Source: Streptomyces sp. NBC_01237
GTDB lineage: Bacteria > Actinomycetota > Actinomycetes > Streptomycetales > Streptomycetaceae
Length of the DNA: 64,000 nt
Direction of reading: 5' to 3'
Assembly: GCF_035917275.1 (NCBI RefSeq)
Contig: NZ_CP108508.1
Span: forward strand, 1,612,001 to 1,676,000
Part shown: in pieces, positions 12,194-21,116 of the stretch
Position numbering within the stretch: the first letter of the stretch is position 1
Layout of the letters: every line of letters starts with the position of its first letter
Made by a program: the position numbers and the translations under genes
Notes under the pieces: generated by a model
What the model was told of the DNA's origin: nothing
The model's database searches: none
The model's input: the letters and a program-made list of their open reading frames with translations, nothing else

Positions 12194-13331
12194 GACAGCA
12201 CAGGATAGCGCTACTGGAGCGACCTCGATAGCGGTCGCTCCCTCGATGTCGACGGGTGCTCCGGACGGCGCGGCCACCCGGCCGTCGGCCGCGGCCGACC
12301 CGTCGGTGGGCATACCGGCGGCCCCGGACCCCTCGGAGGCCCGCAGCGGCACCGTGCTCGCCGGGCTCGGCGTCGTCGCGTTCTCGCTGACCTTCCCCTC
12401 CACCGTCTGGGGGCTGGAGAGCTTCGGCCCCTGGTCCCTGGTCGCGCTGCGCAGTGTGCTCGCCGCACTGATCGCGGGCAGCGTGCTGCTGGCCGCCCGG
12501 GTCCCGCTGCCCGACCGCCGCCACTGGGGTCCGCTCGCGGTCGTCGCGGGCGGTGTGGTGGTGGGCTTCCCGCTGCTGACCACCCTTGCCCTGCGGACCT
12601 CCACCACGTCGCACGCCGCGGTGGTGGTGGGGCTGTTGCCGCTGACCACGGCGGTGTTCGCGTCGCTGCGTACCGGGGCACGCCCTTCCCGTACGTTCTG
12701 GATCGCCGCGCTGGCCGGGGCGGCCGTGGTGATCGCCTTCACGGTGCGGGAGAGCGGCGGGGCCGTGTCGTCCGGTGACCTGTACCTCTTCGGCGCGCTG
12801 CTGGTGTGCGCGGCCGGGTACACCGAGGGAGGCAGGCTGGCCCGGGTGATGCCCGGCTGGCAGGTGATCGGCTGGGCGCTGATCCTCTGCCTCCCCCTGG
12901 CGGTGGCGGGCGCAGCGGTCGCGCTGCCCTTCGAACCGGTGCACCTGACCGCGCACGGCGTCATCGGCCTGATGTGGGTGGCCGCGGTGTCGACCTTCCT
13001 CGGCCTGTATGTCTGGTACCGGGGCATGGCGGAGATCGGCGTACCCCGGGCCAGTCAGCTCCAGCTCGCCCAGCCGCTGCTGACGCTGGTGTGGTCGTTC
13101 CTCCTCCTCGGCGAGACGGTCTCGGCGGCGGCACCGGTCGCCGCGGTGGCCGTGCTCGTCTGCATCGCGGCCACCCAGCGGGCGGGCGGCCGACGGGGCG
13201 GGCGCACGGGAGACCGGCCCCGGGGGGGAACGCGGGGGCGAACAGAGGACGGGGCGGAGGGCCGCGCGGAAGCCGGGACCGAAGGCAGGGCGAAGGGCCG
13301 GGCAGGAGGCGAACCCGCCGTACGGTCATAG
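12192..13331 (+). CDS. EamA/DMT-family transporter
   Basis: A ten-helix drug/metabolite transporter in the cytoplasmic membrane; the EamA repeats span roughly residues 50-320 (VAFSLTFPSTVWGLESFGP at helix 1, ending LAQPLLTLVWSFLLLGETVS). It is probably an exporter of an amino acid or related metabolite, given the divergent MocR regulator. Residues 1-50 are low-complexity Ala/Pro/Ser/Thr, so the start is uncertain: ATG 12192 overlaps the mocR start, and ATG 12246 (MSTGAP) just after the inverted repeat is equally plausible. The last 60 residues are a charged Gly/Arg/Glu repeat, encoded by GC-rich slippage-prone DNA. Confidence 0.88.
   Translation: MTAQDSATGATSIAVAPSMSTGAPDGAATRPSAAADPSVGIPAAPDPSEARSGTVLAGLGVVAFSLTFPSTVWGLESFGPWSLVALRSVLAALIAGSVLLAARVPLPDRRHWGPLAVVAGGVVVGFPLLTTLALRTSTTSHAAVVVGLLPLTTAVFASLRTGARPSRTFWIAALAGAAVVIAFTVRESGGAVSSGDLYLFGALLVCAAGYTEGGRLARVMPGWQVIGWALILCLPLAVAGAAVALPFEPVHLTAHGVIGLMWVAAVSTFLGLYVWYRGMAEIGVPRASQLQLAQPLLTLVWSFLLLGETVSAAAPVAAVAVLVCIAATQRAGGRRGGRTGDRPRGGTRGRTEDGAEGRAEAGTEGRAKGRAGGEPAVRS
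12204..12241. promoter_or_regulatory. candidate MocR operator between divergent genes
   Basis: A perfect 9-bp inverted repeat, GGAGCGACC (12216-12224) and GGTCGCTCC (12233-12241), flanks an 8-nt core. Two direct GATAGCG words at about 12204 and 12226 are spaced 22 bp, close to two helical turns. MocR/GabR proteins commonly bind direct repeats, so either element could be the site. It lies inside the longer EamA reading frame, which favours the shorter EamA start at 12246. Confidence 0.5.
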
Positions 13332-13373
13332 ACTTGTCGACATGGACCGCCACCCGTGAGGAGGTCACTCCCG

Positions 13374-13580
13374 ATGGAGGCACACACCGGCGACCGGCTG
13401 CTGACGCACGGCAGGACCGTGGGGCAGCACGACCGCGTCGCGGAGATCATCGAAGTGCTCGGCGACGGGGGCGCGCCCCCCTACCGGCTGCGCTTCGAGG
13501 ACGGTCACGAATCACTGATGTCACCCGGGCCCGACAGCGTCGTCCAGCACACCGCGCAGAAGGACCGGGAGCCGTACTAG
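13374..13580 (+). CDS. DUF1918 domain small protein
   Basis: 68 aa from ATG 13374, with GAGGAGG 9 nt upstream. It is one SH3-like DUF1918 unit: GDRLLTHGRTVGQHDRVAEI (residues 6-25), then PYRLRFEDGHESLMSPGPD (36-54). The family is common in actinobacteria, and its members are small cytosolic proteins without known activity. It begins 42 bp after the EamA gene and ends at a strong terminator, so it may share the EamA transcript. Confidence 0.85.
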   Translation: MEAHTGDRLLTHGRTVGQHDRVAEIIEVLGDGGAPPYRLRFEDGHESLMSPGPDSVVQHTAQKDREPY

Positions 13581-13589
13581 CGAGCGGCC

Positions 13590-13628
13590 GGGGGCCGGGG
13601 CCGGGACATTCCTCCGGCCCCGGCCCCC
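13590..13628. terminator. strong hairpin terminator between convergent genes
   Basis: A 15-bp perfect GC stem: GGGGGCCGGGGCCGG (13590-13604), a 9-nt loop, then CCGGCCCCGGCCCCC (13614-13628). It lies between the DUF1918 gene and the convergent glycoside-hydrolase-like gene. Confidence 0.85.
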
Positions 13629-13638
13629 GTACGTCCGC

Positions 13639-14976
13639 TCAGTCCGGTGCACGTACCCGGCTGGGGTAGTGGTCGGCCACCACCCGCGCCAGGGCGCCGA
13701 TCCGGTCCGCCGTCACGGACCTGCCCGAGAAGAAGATGTGCCCGTCCACCTCGCCGTGGTCGCGGGCGAACGTGAGGTGCCGGGAGAGTTCGGCCGGGTC
13801 CTGCCAGGCGGCGGGCTGGGCCGGGTCACCCGCCTTGTACAGCGCCTCCCCCACGTACAGATCGACACCCGTGCCCCGGACGACCTCGTCCCACCAGGGC
13901 AGCAGCTTCGCGTAGTCGGCCGCGGCGAACCCGATGTTCCAGTAGATCTGCGGGCAGATGTAGTCGATCCAGCCCTCCTTGATCCACTTACGGGTGTCGG
14001 CGTACAGGTCGTCATAGGTCTCCACCCCGGCACGGGTGTCCGACCCGAGCGGGTCGCTCGCGACGTTGCGCCACACCCCGAAGGGGCTGATCCCGAACCG
14101 GACGTCCGGCTTGACGCTCCTGATCAGCTCGGCGGTCTCGCGCACCAGCCGGTCGGTGTTGTCACGCCGCCAGGCGGCCCGGTCCGGGAAGCCCGCGCCG
14201 TACCGCGCGTACGCGGCGTCGTCGCCGAAGACCTGGCCGGCCACCGGATACGGGTAGAAGTAGTCGTCCCAGTGGACCGCGTCGATGTCGTACCGGCGCA
14301 CGGCGTCCAGCATCGCGTCCTGGACGAAACGGCGGACCTCGGGCAGACCCGGGTTGTAGTAGAGCTTCCCGCCGTACGGCAGGACCCAGTCCGGGTGCAG
14401 CCGGGCCGGATGGGTGGCGATGAGCCTGGAGGGGTCGGTGTGGTTCGCCACGCGGTACGGGTTGAACCAGGCGTGCAGCTCCAGATCCCTCCGGTGCGCC
14501 TCGCTCACGGCCGTACCGAGCGGGTCCCAGCCCGGGTCCTGCCCCTGGACGCCGGTGAGGCACTGGGCCCAGGGTTCGTACGGCGAGGGCCACAGCGCGT
14601 CGGCGGTCGGCCGGACCTGGAGGACCACGGCGTTCAGCCGGAGCTCCACCGCCCGGTCCAGATACGCGATCAGCTGCGCCCGCTGCTCCGCCGCCGGACG
14701 GCCCGGCGCCGAGGGCCAGTCCAGGTTGGCGACGGTGGCGATCCACATACCGCGCAGCTCGCGCGCCACGGAGCCGTGACCGTGGCCGTGGCCCTTCCCG
14801 TGCCCGTGCCCGTGCCCGTGTCCATGGCCGCTCCCGTGACCCCTCGCGGAGCCCCGCGCGGAGTCGGCACCGCGCGCGGCCGCACCCGAGGACGCCACCG
14901 CGTCACCGGCCGCCGTCAGCGCGGCCACCACCCCGGCCGCGCCCGCCACAAAAGCTCTTCGACCCACCTGCGACAT
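13639..14976 (-). CDS. secreted glycoside hydrolase-like (GHL10/DUF187) protein with His-Gly tract
   Basis: 445 aa from ATG 14976. A twin-arginine signal (VGRRAFVAGAAGVVAALTAA, residues 4-23) predicts Tat export. A histidine-glycine repeat follows at about residues 47-68, mostly HG pairs with one KG. The catalytic-type barrel starts at ELRGMWIATVANLDWP and carries LHAWFNPYRV, YYNPGLPEVRRFV, DAVHWDDYFYPYP and FGISPFGVW, the marks of the GHL10 family (YngK-like, cell-wall or polysaccharide hydrolases). It is complete for the family. The HG tract could bind metal outside the cell. The substrate is unknown. Confidence 0.88.
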   Translation of the reverse strand: MSQVGRRAFVAGAAGVVAALTAAGDAVASSGAAARGADSARGSARGHGSGHGHGHGHGHGKGHGHGHGSVARELRGMWIATVANLDWPSAPGRPAAEQRAQLIAYLDRAVELRLNAVVLQVRPTADALWPSPYEPWAQCLTGVQGQDPGWDPLGTAVSEAHRRDLELHAWFNPYRVANHTDPSRLIATHPARLHPDWVLPYGGKLYYNPGLPEVRRFVQDAMLDAVRRYDIDAVHWDDYFYPYPVAGQVFGDDAAYARYGAGFPDRAAWRRDNTDRLVRETAELIRSVKPDVRFGISPFGVWRNVASDPLGSDTRAGVETYDDLYADTRKWIKEGWIDYICPQIYWNIGFAAADYAKLLPWWDEVVRGTGVDLYVGEALYKAGDPAQPAAWQDPAELSRHLTFARDHGEVDGHIFFSGRSVTADRIGALARVVADHYPSRVRAPD

Positions 14977-15166
14977 CTTCACCCACCCACCGTTTCGCTT
15001 CCTCTGTGTACGGCATCGGTAGCCGTGCGTGACGCTGATCATGCCCGCTCACGGCCGGATGACCCGCGGACCGGCGGGGCCGGATCGCGGAGTAACGTCG
15101 TGGGGTCGAGGCGGGCACCGGAATCACACGGGACCCTGCGATACGGAGAACAGCGAAAGGCACGAG

Positions 15167-16039
15167 GTGACGGACTCTATGGCCGACATTGCACGCGTCG
15201 GAGTGGTGGGCTGTGGCCAGATGGGCGCAGGTATCGCGGAGGTGTGTGCGCGCAGCGGCCTCGAAGTGAAGGTCGCCGAAACCACCGGCGAGGCGCTGGA
15301 GATCGGCCGCACCCGACTGCACAACTCCCTCTCCAAGGCCGCCGAACGCGGCAAGATCACCGAAGAGGAGCGCGACGAGACCCTCGGCCGCCTCAGCTTC
15401 ACCACCGACCTCGGTGAGTTCGCCGACCGCGATCTCGTCATCGAGGCCGTCGTGGAGAACGAGCAGGTCAAGACCGAGATCTTCCAGGTGCTCGACCAGG
15501 TGGTGACCCGGCAGGACGCGATCCTGGCCTCCAACACCTCCTCCATCCCGCTGGTGAAGCTGGCCGTCGCGACCTCGCGCCCGGACCGGGTCATCGGTAT
15601 CCACTTCTTCAACCCGGCCCCGGTGCAGAAGCTCGTGGAGCTGATCCCGGCGCTGACCACCTCGGACGAGACCATCGCGCGCGCCGAGGCCGTGGTCCAC
15701 GACGTGCTCGGCAAGCACGCGATCCGTGCCCAGGACCGGTCCGGCTTCGTCGTGAACGCCCTGCTCATCCCGTATCTGCTCTCCGCGATCCGGATGTTCG
15801 AGTCGGGCATCGCCAGCCGCGAGGACATCGACAACGGCATGGAACTCGGCTGCGCCCACCCCATGGGCCCGCTGAAGCTCGCCGACCTGATCGGTCTGGA
15901 CACGGTGGCCTCGGTGGCCGACTCGATGTACGCCGAGTTCAAGGAGCCGCTGTACGCCGCTCCCCCGCTGCTCCAGCGGATGGTCGACGCGGGCCGGCTC
16001 GGCCGCAAGACGGGCTCGGGCTTCTACCCGTACGCCTGA
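15167..16039 (+). CDS. 3-hydroxybutyryl-CoA dehydrogenase
   Basis: NAD-dependent oxidation of 3-hydroxyacyl-CoA (or the reverse), linking butyrate/PHB metabolism and crotonyl-CoA supply. It is 290 aa from GTG 15167 (VTDSMADIARVGVVGCGQMG); ATG 15179 with GAGGTGA upstream is the alternative. It has a Rossmann GCGQMGAGIAEV near residue 15, ASNTSSIPL near 121, IHFFNPAPVQKLVELIP near 143 (catalytic His) and the C-terminal HPMGPLKLADLIGLD. Length and motifs are standard. It is monocistronic with a terminator hairpin 20 bp after the stop. Confidence 0.94.
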   Translation: MTDSMADIARVGVVGCGQMGAGIAEVCARSGLEVKVAETTGEALEIGRTRLHNSLSKAAERGKITEEERDETLGRLSFTTDLGEFADRDLVIEAVVENEQVKTEIFQVLDQVVTRQDAILASNTSSIPLVKLAVATSRPDRVIGIHFFNPAPVQKLVELIPALTTSDETIARAEAVVHDVLGKHAIRAQDRSGFVVNALLIPYLLSAIRMFESGIASREDIDNGMELGCAHPMGPLKLADLIGLDTVASVADSMYAEFKEPLYAAPPLLQRMVDAGRLGRKTGSGFYPYA

Positions 16040-16058
16040 GCTGCGGAGCTGTCACCCC

Positions 16059-16090
16059 AAGGGCCGGCCGGGCACCCCCGACCGGCCCTT
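16059..16090. terminator. hairpin after 3-hydroxybutyryl-CoA dehydrogenase
   Basis: AAGGGCCGGCCGGG pairs with CCCGACCGGCCCTT across a 4-nt loop, with one mismatch in 14 bp. Confidence 0.75.
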
Positions 16091-16107
16091 CGCACACCCT
16101 CGGCGTA

Positions 16108-16170
16108 CCCGCCGCGCGGTCCCGTCTTCACCCGCCGCGCGGTCCCGTCTCCACCCGCCGCGCGGCCCCG
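16108..16170. repeat. 23-bp tandem repeat, 2.7 copies
   Basis: The unit CCCGCCGCGCGGTCCCGTC plus TTCA occurs at 16108-16130 and, with one base change, at 16131-16153. A partial third copy reaches 16170. It lies between convergent genes. Confidence 0.85.
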
Positions 16171-16190
16171 CGCGCATCCCGGCAGGGCTC

Positions 16191-16721
16191 TCACCCCAGC
16201 CGCACATGACGCAGCATCAGCAGCGCGGCGGCCATATTGGCCGCGGGCACCTCGCCCCGGGCGATCAGGTCCGGGATCAGCTTGAGCGGTATCCACTCGC
16301 GGCGCGAGGACTCGAAGCCGTCCTGCGGAGGGCCGGTGTAGTGGGCCTCCCGCGACCAGAAGAGGTGGTGCCGGGCGTCGGTGAGCCCGTTGGCCGGCTC
16401 CACGGTCATCAGCGGGTGCAGTTCGCCGGGGCGCCAGCCCGTCTCCTCCTCCATCTCCCGGGCGGCCGCCGCGGCGATGTCCTCGCCGTCCTCGACCACG
16501 CCCGCGGCGAGTTCCCAGCCCCAGCTGTCGGTGATGAAACGGTGCCGCCACAACAGCAGTACCTCATCGGCCTCGTTGACGACGGTGGCCGCGGCGACGG
16601 GTCTGAGCCGGATGACGAAGTGGTCGAGATGACGGCCGTCGGGGAGGACGACGTCCGCCAGGTTCACCCGGAACCAGGGATTCTCATACACATTCTGTTC
16701 GCTCGCGTTTGTCCACTGCAC
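16191..16721 (-). CDS. NUDIX hydrolase
   Basis: 176 aa from GTG 16721, with GAAAGG upstream. The Nudix box GVVEDGEDIAAAAAREMEEETGW (residues about 72-94) has all required residues: Gly, Glu, the REMEEE helix and the final Gly. The N-terminal YENPWFRV...VRLRPVAAATVVNE and HHLFWSREAHY resemble ADP-ribose pyrophosphatases, so a nucleoside-diphosphate sugar is likely. It follows the NsdA-like regulator on the same strand with an 86-bp gap. Confidence 0.9.
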   Translation of the reverse strand: MQWTNASEQNVYENPWFRVNLADVVLPDGRHLDHFVIRLRPVAAATVVNEADEVLLLWRHRFITDSWGWELAAGVVEDGEDIAAAAAREMEEETGWRPGELHPLMTVEPANGLTDARHHLFWSREAHYTGPPQDGFESSRREWIPLKLIPDLIARGEVPAANMAAALLMLRHVRLG

Positions 16722-16807
16722 AGTGCTGCCGCCTTTCGACACGTCGATGGCACATGGCAGCAGGGTCCGTCCCGCGGGGGAACGCACGGAGCGGTGTACG
16801 GGGGAGC

Positions 16808-18148
16808 TCACAGAGGCACGCGCAGTGCCCCGTCGATGACTTCGGCCGTCCGCGCCGCTTCGGCGCAACCGCTCGCCGTCAGCTGCTCCCGCACCGAGCG
16901 GAGCCGGTCGCGCAGCCGCCGGGAGTCCATCCCCCGGGCCCCTTCGGCCATTTCGGCGGCCGTGCGCGCGGCGCGGTCCGCCTCGCCCTGGAGCAGTTCG
17001 ATCTGGGTCAGCATCGCCAGCCGGTGCACCCTGCCCCGGTCGTGCGCCGGGGCGCGCACCGCCGAGACCGCGTGCTGCCGGGCGGCGGACACATCCCCGA
17101 GGGTGAGCAGCGCCTCCGCCACCTGTACGTCGACCAGCCCCGGCTGGACGTATCCCGTCTCGTCCGGCTCCCCGCCGGGCAGGACGCGGTCCGCCTCGGA
17201 CTCGGCACGGCGGATGCACGCCAGGGTGCTGGCGGAGTCCCCGAGCCGGGCGTACGCCTTGGCCTGCATGGCGTACAGATCAGCGGCCAGCGCCGGGGTG
17301 ATGTGCGCTCCGGCGGCCCGCAGCGCCGCCTCGGCGAAGGCGACGGCACGGCGGTGGTCGGCGAGGAAGAGCGACTGGTTGACCAGCAGGGCGATCACAT
17401 AGGCGCCCAGGCCCCGGTCCCCGCCGGCCTTGGCCAGGCGCAGCGCCTGGTGGAAGTAGCGCTGCGCCAGTCCGTGGGCGTCGGAGTCGTACGCGCAGAT
17501 GCCCGCGACGGCCACCAGCCCGGCCGTCGCCCGGTGCAGCCGCCGGCCCAGCTCGTCGCCGCAGCCGCCGCGCAGCAGGGGCGCGGCCCGGGCGTTGAGG
17601 AAGCCGACGACCCGGGAGCGGGTCGCGATGCCGCCCGCCTTGCGGTACATCTGCTCGTAGTGGTCGCGGGCCGCCCGGAGCGTCACGATGTCGGCCGTGC
17701 TCACCCGGGTCTGCCCCGGCCGGGAGACATCGGTGTCCTCCGGCGGGTTCTCCCACTCCCAGACCGGCATCACCGCCGTCGTTCCGGTGACCGCGGGGGC
17801 GGTGGCGAGGTGCGGGCGTCGCTGCTCGTCCCAGCGCCACAGCGTGGTGGCCCGGTCGACGAATCCGGAGAGCGACATGCTGTGCGCCGTGGCGTTCCCG
17901 CCGGACGCGCCCATGCCGATGTCGTCGAGGGCGACCGGGCGTCCCAGGCGGGTGCCGAGGACTTCGCAGATCAGATCGGGCACCTGGCCGCGCGGGCGCT
18001 GTCCCTTCAGCCACCGGGACACCGCGGTGTGTTCGTAGCGCAGGCACAGGCCGCGGGCCCGGCCCGCCTGGTTGATGTGCCCGGCGAGCCCCGCCCGGGA
18101 GACACCGGCCTCGTCGATCAGGGCTTCGAGCAGGATGTTGGGCTCCAT
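16808..18148 (-). CDS. NsdA/NsdB-like TPR transcriptional regulator
   Basis: 446 aa from ATG 18148. Residues 1-75 form a divergent DNA-binding helical domain (LIDEAGVSRAGLAGHINQ, then YEHTAVSRWLKGQRPRGQVP). The rest is alpha-helical with TPR-like repeats, for example RYFHQALRLAKAGGDRGLG and LYAMQAKAYARLGDSAST. This architecture is that of Streptomyces NsdA/NsdB-type regulators, which repress differentiation or antibiotic production; I cannot say which member it is. No ligand site is visible. The 450-bp upstream region is rich in hairpins. Confidence 0.75.
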   Translation of the reverse strand: MEPNILLEALIDEAGVSRAGLAGHINQAGRARGLCLRYEHTAVSRWLKGQRPRGQVPDLICEVLGTRLGRPVALDDIGMGASGGNATAHSMSLSGFVDRATTLWRWDEQRRPHLATAPAVTGTTAVMPVWEWENPPEDTDVSRPGQTRVSTADIVTLRAARDHYEQMYRKAGGIATRSRVVGFLNARAAPLLRGGCGDELGRRLHRATAGLVAVAGICAYDSDAHGLAQRYFHQALRLAKAGGDRGLGAYVIALLVNQSLFLADHRRAVAFAEAALRAAGAHITPALAADLYAMQAKAYARLGDSASTLACIRRAESEADRVLPGGEPDETGYVQPGLVDVQVAEALLTLGDVSAARQHAVSAVRAPAHDRGRVHRLAMLTQIELLQGEADRAARTAAEMAEGARGMDSRRLRDRLRSVREQLTASGCAEAARTAEVIDGALRVPL

Positions 18149-18180
18149 TGGCCCCCCCGTCGTGCGTCGCGATGAGCCTA

Positions 18181-18214
18181 AGGGCTGTCCCGTGATCCGC
18201 GGCGGGACAGCCCT
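18181..18214. repeat. 12-bp palindromic element upstream of the NsdA-like gene
   Basis: AGGGCTGTCCCG (18181-18192) and CGGGACAGCCCT (18203-18214) form a perfect stem with a 10-nt loop, 33 bp before the start codon. The sequence resembles GGGCTGTCCCG ends of Streptomyces IS5-type elements, and also generic streptomycete hairpins. It could be an excision scar, an operator or a leader hairpin. Confidence 0.6.
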
Positions 18215-18325
18215 AGTGGAGCACGATTCACACGGGGTGTGAACGGAATGCCCGAACCATCCTGCTGTGCACCCTGTCGCGCCGGTTCGCGTATCGGTTG
18301 ACTGGCCGTCTCGCAAGAGGCGGCC

Positions 18326-18419
18326 GGGTCGTCGGCTCCCCCTCGTACAGACGACGACCCGCACCCGCGCCGTCCGCCCTGCCGGCCTGCCCGACGCTCC
18401 GAGGCAGGGCGGACGGCGC
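18326..18419. other. two adjacent strong hairpins in a geneless region
   Basis: GGGTCGTCG/CGACGACCC (18326-18334 and 18352-18360) is followed by a 17-bp perfect stem, GCGCCGTCCGCCCTGCC (18367-18383) with GGCAGGGCGGACGGCGC (18403-18419). They lie between the NsdA-like regulator (leftward) and the pheT terminator. No reading frame there looks coding. This could be a structured leader or a small RNA; apart from these hairpins and the palindrome at 18181, I see nothing in 18149-18544. Confidence 0.5.
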
Positions 18420-18544
18420 CGGATCGCACGACCCACTGCCCAACGAAGAGGAGGGTGGCTGCGGATCGGAGTCCGGGACCGATTTCCTCCCGGTTCCGTC
18501 TCCGGGTTCCGCGTGCGGTCCCTCCGCCGTTCGGCGGGACATGA

Positions 18545-18579
18545 GGAGGGGCGTATCCGGTGACCGGATACGCCCCTCC
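18545..18579 (-). terminator. pheS-pheT terminator
   Basis: A perfect 16-bp stem: GGAGGGGCGTATCCGG, loop TGA, CCGGATACGCCCCTCC. It starts 24 bp after the pheT stop codon. Confidence 0.88.
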
Positions 18580-18602
18580 CCGCTGTGCCGGGTGCCTGGG
18601 TG

Positions 18603-21116
18603 CTACGCGCCGCGCAGCACCGCGCCGGTGCGCTCGGCGGCCAGCGCGACCGCGCTGTCGCGGGCGGCCGACGCCTCCTCGACGGTCAGCGTGCGGTCCG
18701 CGGCGCGGAACCGCAGCGCGTACGCCAGGGACTTGCGGCCCTCGCCGATCTGGTCACCGGTGAACACGTCGAACAGCCGCAGCGATTCGAGGAGTTCACC
18801 CGCGCCGTCGCGCAGGGAACGCTCCACCTCGGCGGCGGGTACGTCCTCGGCGACGATCAGCGCGACGTCCTGGGTCGCCACCGGGAAGGTGGAGATCCGG
18901 GGCGCCTGGAGCGCGCCGTCGACGGCCCGCTCCAGGACGTCGAGCTCGACCTCCATGGCACAGGTCCGCTCGGGCAGGTGGAGCTCCTTGATGACCCGCG
19001 GGTGCAGTTCGCCCGCGTGACCGAAGAGGGTCTCCTCGCCGTTCACGGTGACGAACAGCGCGGCGCAGCGGCCTGGGTGCCACGGCTCGTGCCGGTCGGC
19101 GCGGACGGTCAGCTCGACGCCCGCCTCACGGGCGATCGCGCGGGCGGCCTCGATGGAGTCGGCCCAGTCGGCGGGGCGGCCCTTGCCCCACCAGCCGGCC
19201 TGCTCGCGGGCGCCCGCGAGGACGACGGCGGCGCGGCGCGGCTGGCGCGGCAGCGCCGCGTCGAGTCCGGCGATCTCCTCGGCGGAGGGGCGCCGGTCGA
19301 CGGGCAGCCGTACGGCCTGTGTCTCATGGCCGGTCGGCCGGAAGACGAGCCCGGTCTCGAAGAGCGCGAGATCGTGGCTGCCGCGGCCGTCGTTGCGCCG
19401 CAGTGCACCGAGAAGGCCCGGCAGCAGCGTGGTGCGCAGCGCCGGCTCCTCGTCGGAGAGCGGGTTGACGAGCTTGACCGTGCGGCGGCGGGCGTCGTCC
19501 TCGTCCAGACCGAGCTGGTCCAGGACGGCGTCGCCGATGAACGGGTAGCTCAGCGCCTCGACGTAGCCCGCCCCGGCCAGCACCCGGCCGATGCGGCGGT
19601 GCAGCCGCTGGCGGTCGGTGAGACCGCGGCCGGACGGCGGCGTCGGCAGCGTGGACGGGAGGTTCTCGTAACCCTCCAGCCGGATGACCTCTTCGGCCAG
19701 GTCGTTCGGCTCGGCGAGGTCGGAGCGCCAGGACGGCACCGTGACGATCAGTTCGTCCTGCCCGTAGACATCGCAGCCGACCTGCTGGAGGCGGCGTACG
19801 ACGGTCTCGCGGCCGTACTCCACACCGGCGACCCGGTCGGGGTGGTCGGCGGGCATCGCGATGGTGCGGGGCGCGGAGGGCGCGCTGATCTCGGTGACGC
19901 CCGCCTCGGCGGTGCCGCCCGCGAGGAGCACCAGCAGGTCGACGGTGCGCTGCGCGGCAGCGGCGGCGGCCTGCGGGTCGACGCCGCGCTCGAAGCGCTT
20001 GGACGCCTCGGAGGACAGCCGGTGGCGGCGCGCGGTCCGGGCGATCGCGATCGCGTCGAAGTGCGCGGCCTCGATGACGACCTCGGTGGTGAGCGTCTCG
20101 CCGTTGCGGGCGTCGGCGATCTCCGTGTTGGCACCGCCCATGACACCGGCGAGGCCGATCGGCCCGCGGTTGTCGGTGATGACCAGGTCCTCGGCGTCCA
20201 GCACCCGCACGGTGCCGTCGAGCGTGGTCAGCTTCTCGCCCTGCTGGGCGCGGCGCACCCCGATCGGCCCGTCGACACGGGTGCGGTCGTAGGCGTGCAG
20301 CGGCTGGCCGAGCTCCAGCATCACGTAGTTCGTGATGTCGACGGCCAGCGAGATCGCACGCATCCCGGCCTTCTGCAGACGGCGCTGCATCCAGATCGGG
20401 GAGCGTGCCTCGGGCTGGAGGCCGGTGACGGTCCGCGCGGTGAAGCGGTCGCAGCCGATCGGGTCGGCCACCTTGACCGGGTAGCCGTAGGCGTTCGGCG
20501 CGGGCACGTCGAGGAGGGCCGGGTCGCGCAGCGGCAGCCCGTAGGCGATGGCCGCCTCGCGGGCGACGCCGCGCATGGACAGGCAGTAACCCCGGTCCGG
20601 TGTGACGGCGATGTCGAGGACCTCGTCGACGAGCTGGAGCAGCTCGATCGCGTCGGTGCCGACCTCGTGCTCCGGCGGCAGCACGATGATGCCGTGCGTG
20701 CCGTCGTCGCCCATGCCGAGCTCGTCGGTGGAGCAGATCATGCCGTGCGAGGTATGGCCGTACGTCTTGCGTGCGGCGATCGCGAAGTCGCCGGGCAGGA
20801 CGGCGCCGGGCAGGACCACGACGACCTTGTCGCCGACGGAGAAGTTACGGGCTCCGCAGACGATCTCCTGCGGCTCACCGGTGCCGTTGGCGGTGCCGAC
20901 GTCGACCGTGCAGAAGCGGATGGGCTTCTTGAAGCCCTCCAGCTCCTCGATGGTCAGGACCTGTCCGACGACCAGGGGGCCCTTGAGCCCGGCGCCGATC
21001 TGCTCGACGGTCTCGACCTCGAGGCCGACGGCGACGAGCTTGGCCTGTACGTCACGGCCGGTCTCCGTCGCCGGCAGGTCGACGTACTCCCGCAGCCAGG
21101 AAAGCGGGACGCGCAT
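18603..21116 (-). CDS. pheT: phenylalanyl-tRNA synthetase beta subunit
   Basis: 837 aa, the usual length. The N-terminal tRNA-binding (OB) domain lies around residues 40-150 ([13 protein letters not shown]). The B3/B4 editing domain contains [20 protein letters not shown] (about residues 225-245), followed by B5 and the catalytic-like core, and the C-terminal anticodon-binding (FDX-ACB) domain begins at [16 protein letters not shown] near residue 742. Its ATG shares one base with the pheS stop (TGATG), so translation is coupled. It forms the heterotetramer that charges tRNA-Phe. Confidence 0.97.
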   Translation of the reverse strand: MRVPLSWLREYVDLPATETGRDVQAKLVAVGLEVETVEQIGAGLKGPLVVGQVLTIEELEGFKKPIRFCTVDVGTANGTGEPQEIVCGARNFSVGDKVVVVLPGAVLPGDFAIAARKTYGHTSHGMICSTDELGMGDDGTHGIIVLPPEHEVGTDAIELLQLVDEVLDIAVTPDRGYCLSMRGVAREAAIAYGLPLRDPALLDVPAPNAYGYPVKVADPIGCDRFTARTVTGLQPEARSPIWMQRRLQKAGMRAISLAVDITNYVMLELGQPLHAYDRTRVDGPIGVRRAQQGEKLTTLDGTVRVLDAEDLVITDNRGPIGLAGVMGGANTEIADARNGETLTTEVVIEAAHFDAIAIARTARRHRLSSEASKRFERGVDPQAAAAAAQRTVDLLVLLAGGTAEAGVTEISAPSAPRTIAMPADHPDRVAGVEYGRETVVRRLQQVGCDVYGQDELIVTVPSWRSDLAEPNDLAEEVIRLEGYENLPSTLPTPPSGRGLTDRQRLHRRIGRVLAGAGYVEALSYPFIGDAVLDQLGLDEDDARRRTVKLVNPLSDEEPALRTTLLPGLLGALRRNDGRGSHDLALFETGLVFRPTGHETQAVRLPVDRRPSAEEIAGLDAALPRQPRRAAVVLAGAREQAGWWGKGRPADWADSIEAARAIAREAGVELTVRADRHEPWHPGRCAALFVTVNGEETLFGHAGELHPRVIKELHLPERTCAMEVELDVLERAVDGALQAPRISTFPVATQDVALIVAEDVPAAEVERSLRDGAGELLESLRLFDVFTGDQIGEGRKSLAYALRFRAADRTLTVEEASAARDSAVALAAERTGAVLRGA

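Noticed and set aside
15029..15166. Upstream extension of the 3-hydroxybutyryl-CoA dehydrogenase
   Set aside because: The extension lacks family similarity; the conserved protein begins at GTG 15167 or ATG 15179.
18181..18214. Insertion sequence end
   Set aside because: Only a short palindrome is present; there is no transposase or matching second end, so it is listed as a repeat only.
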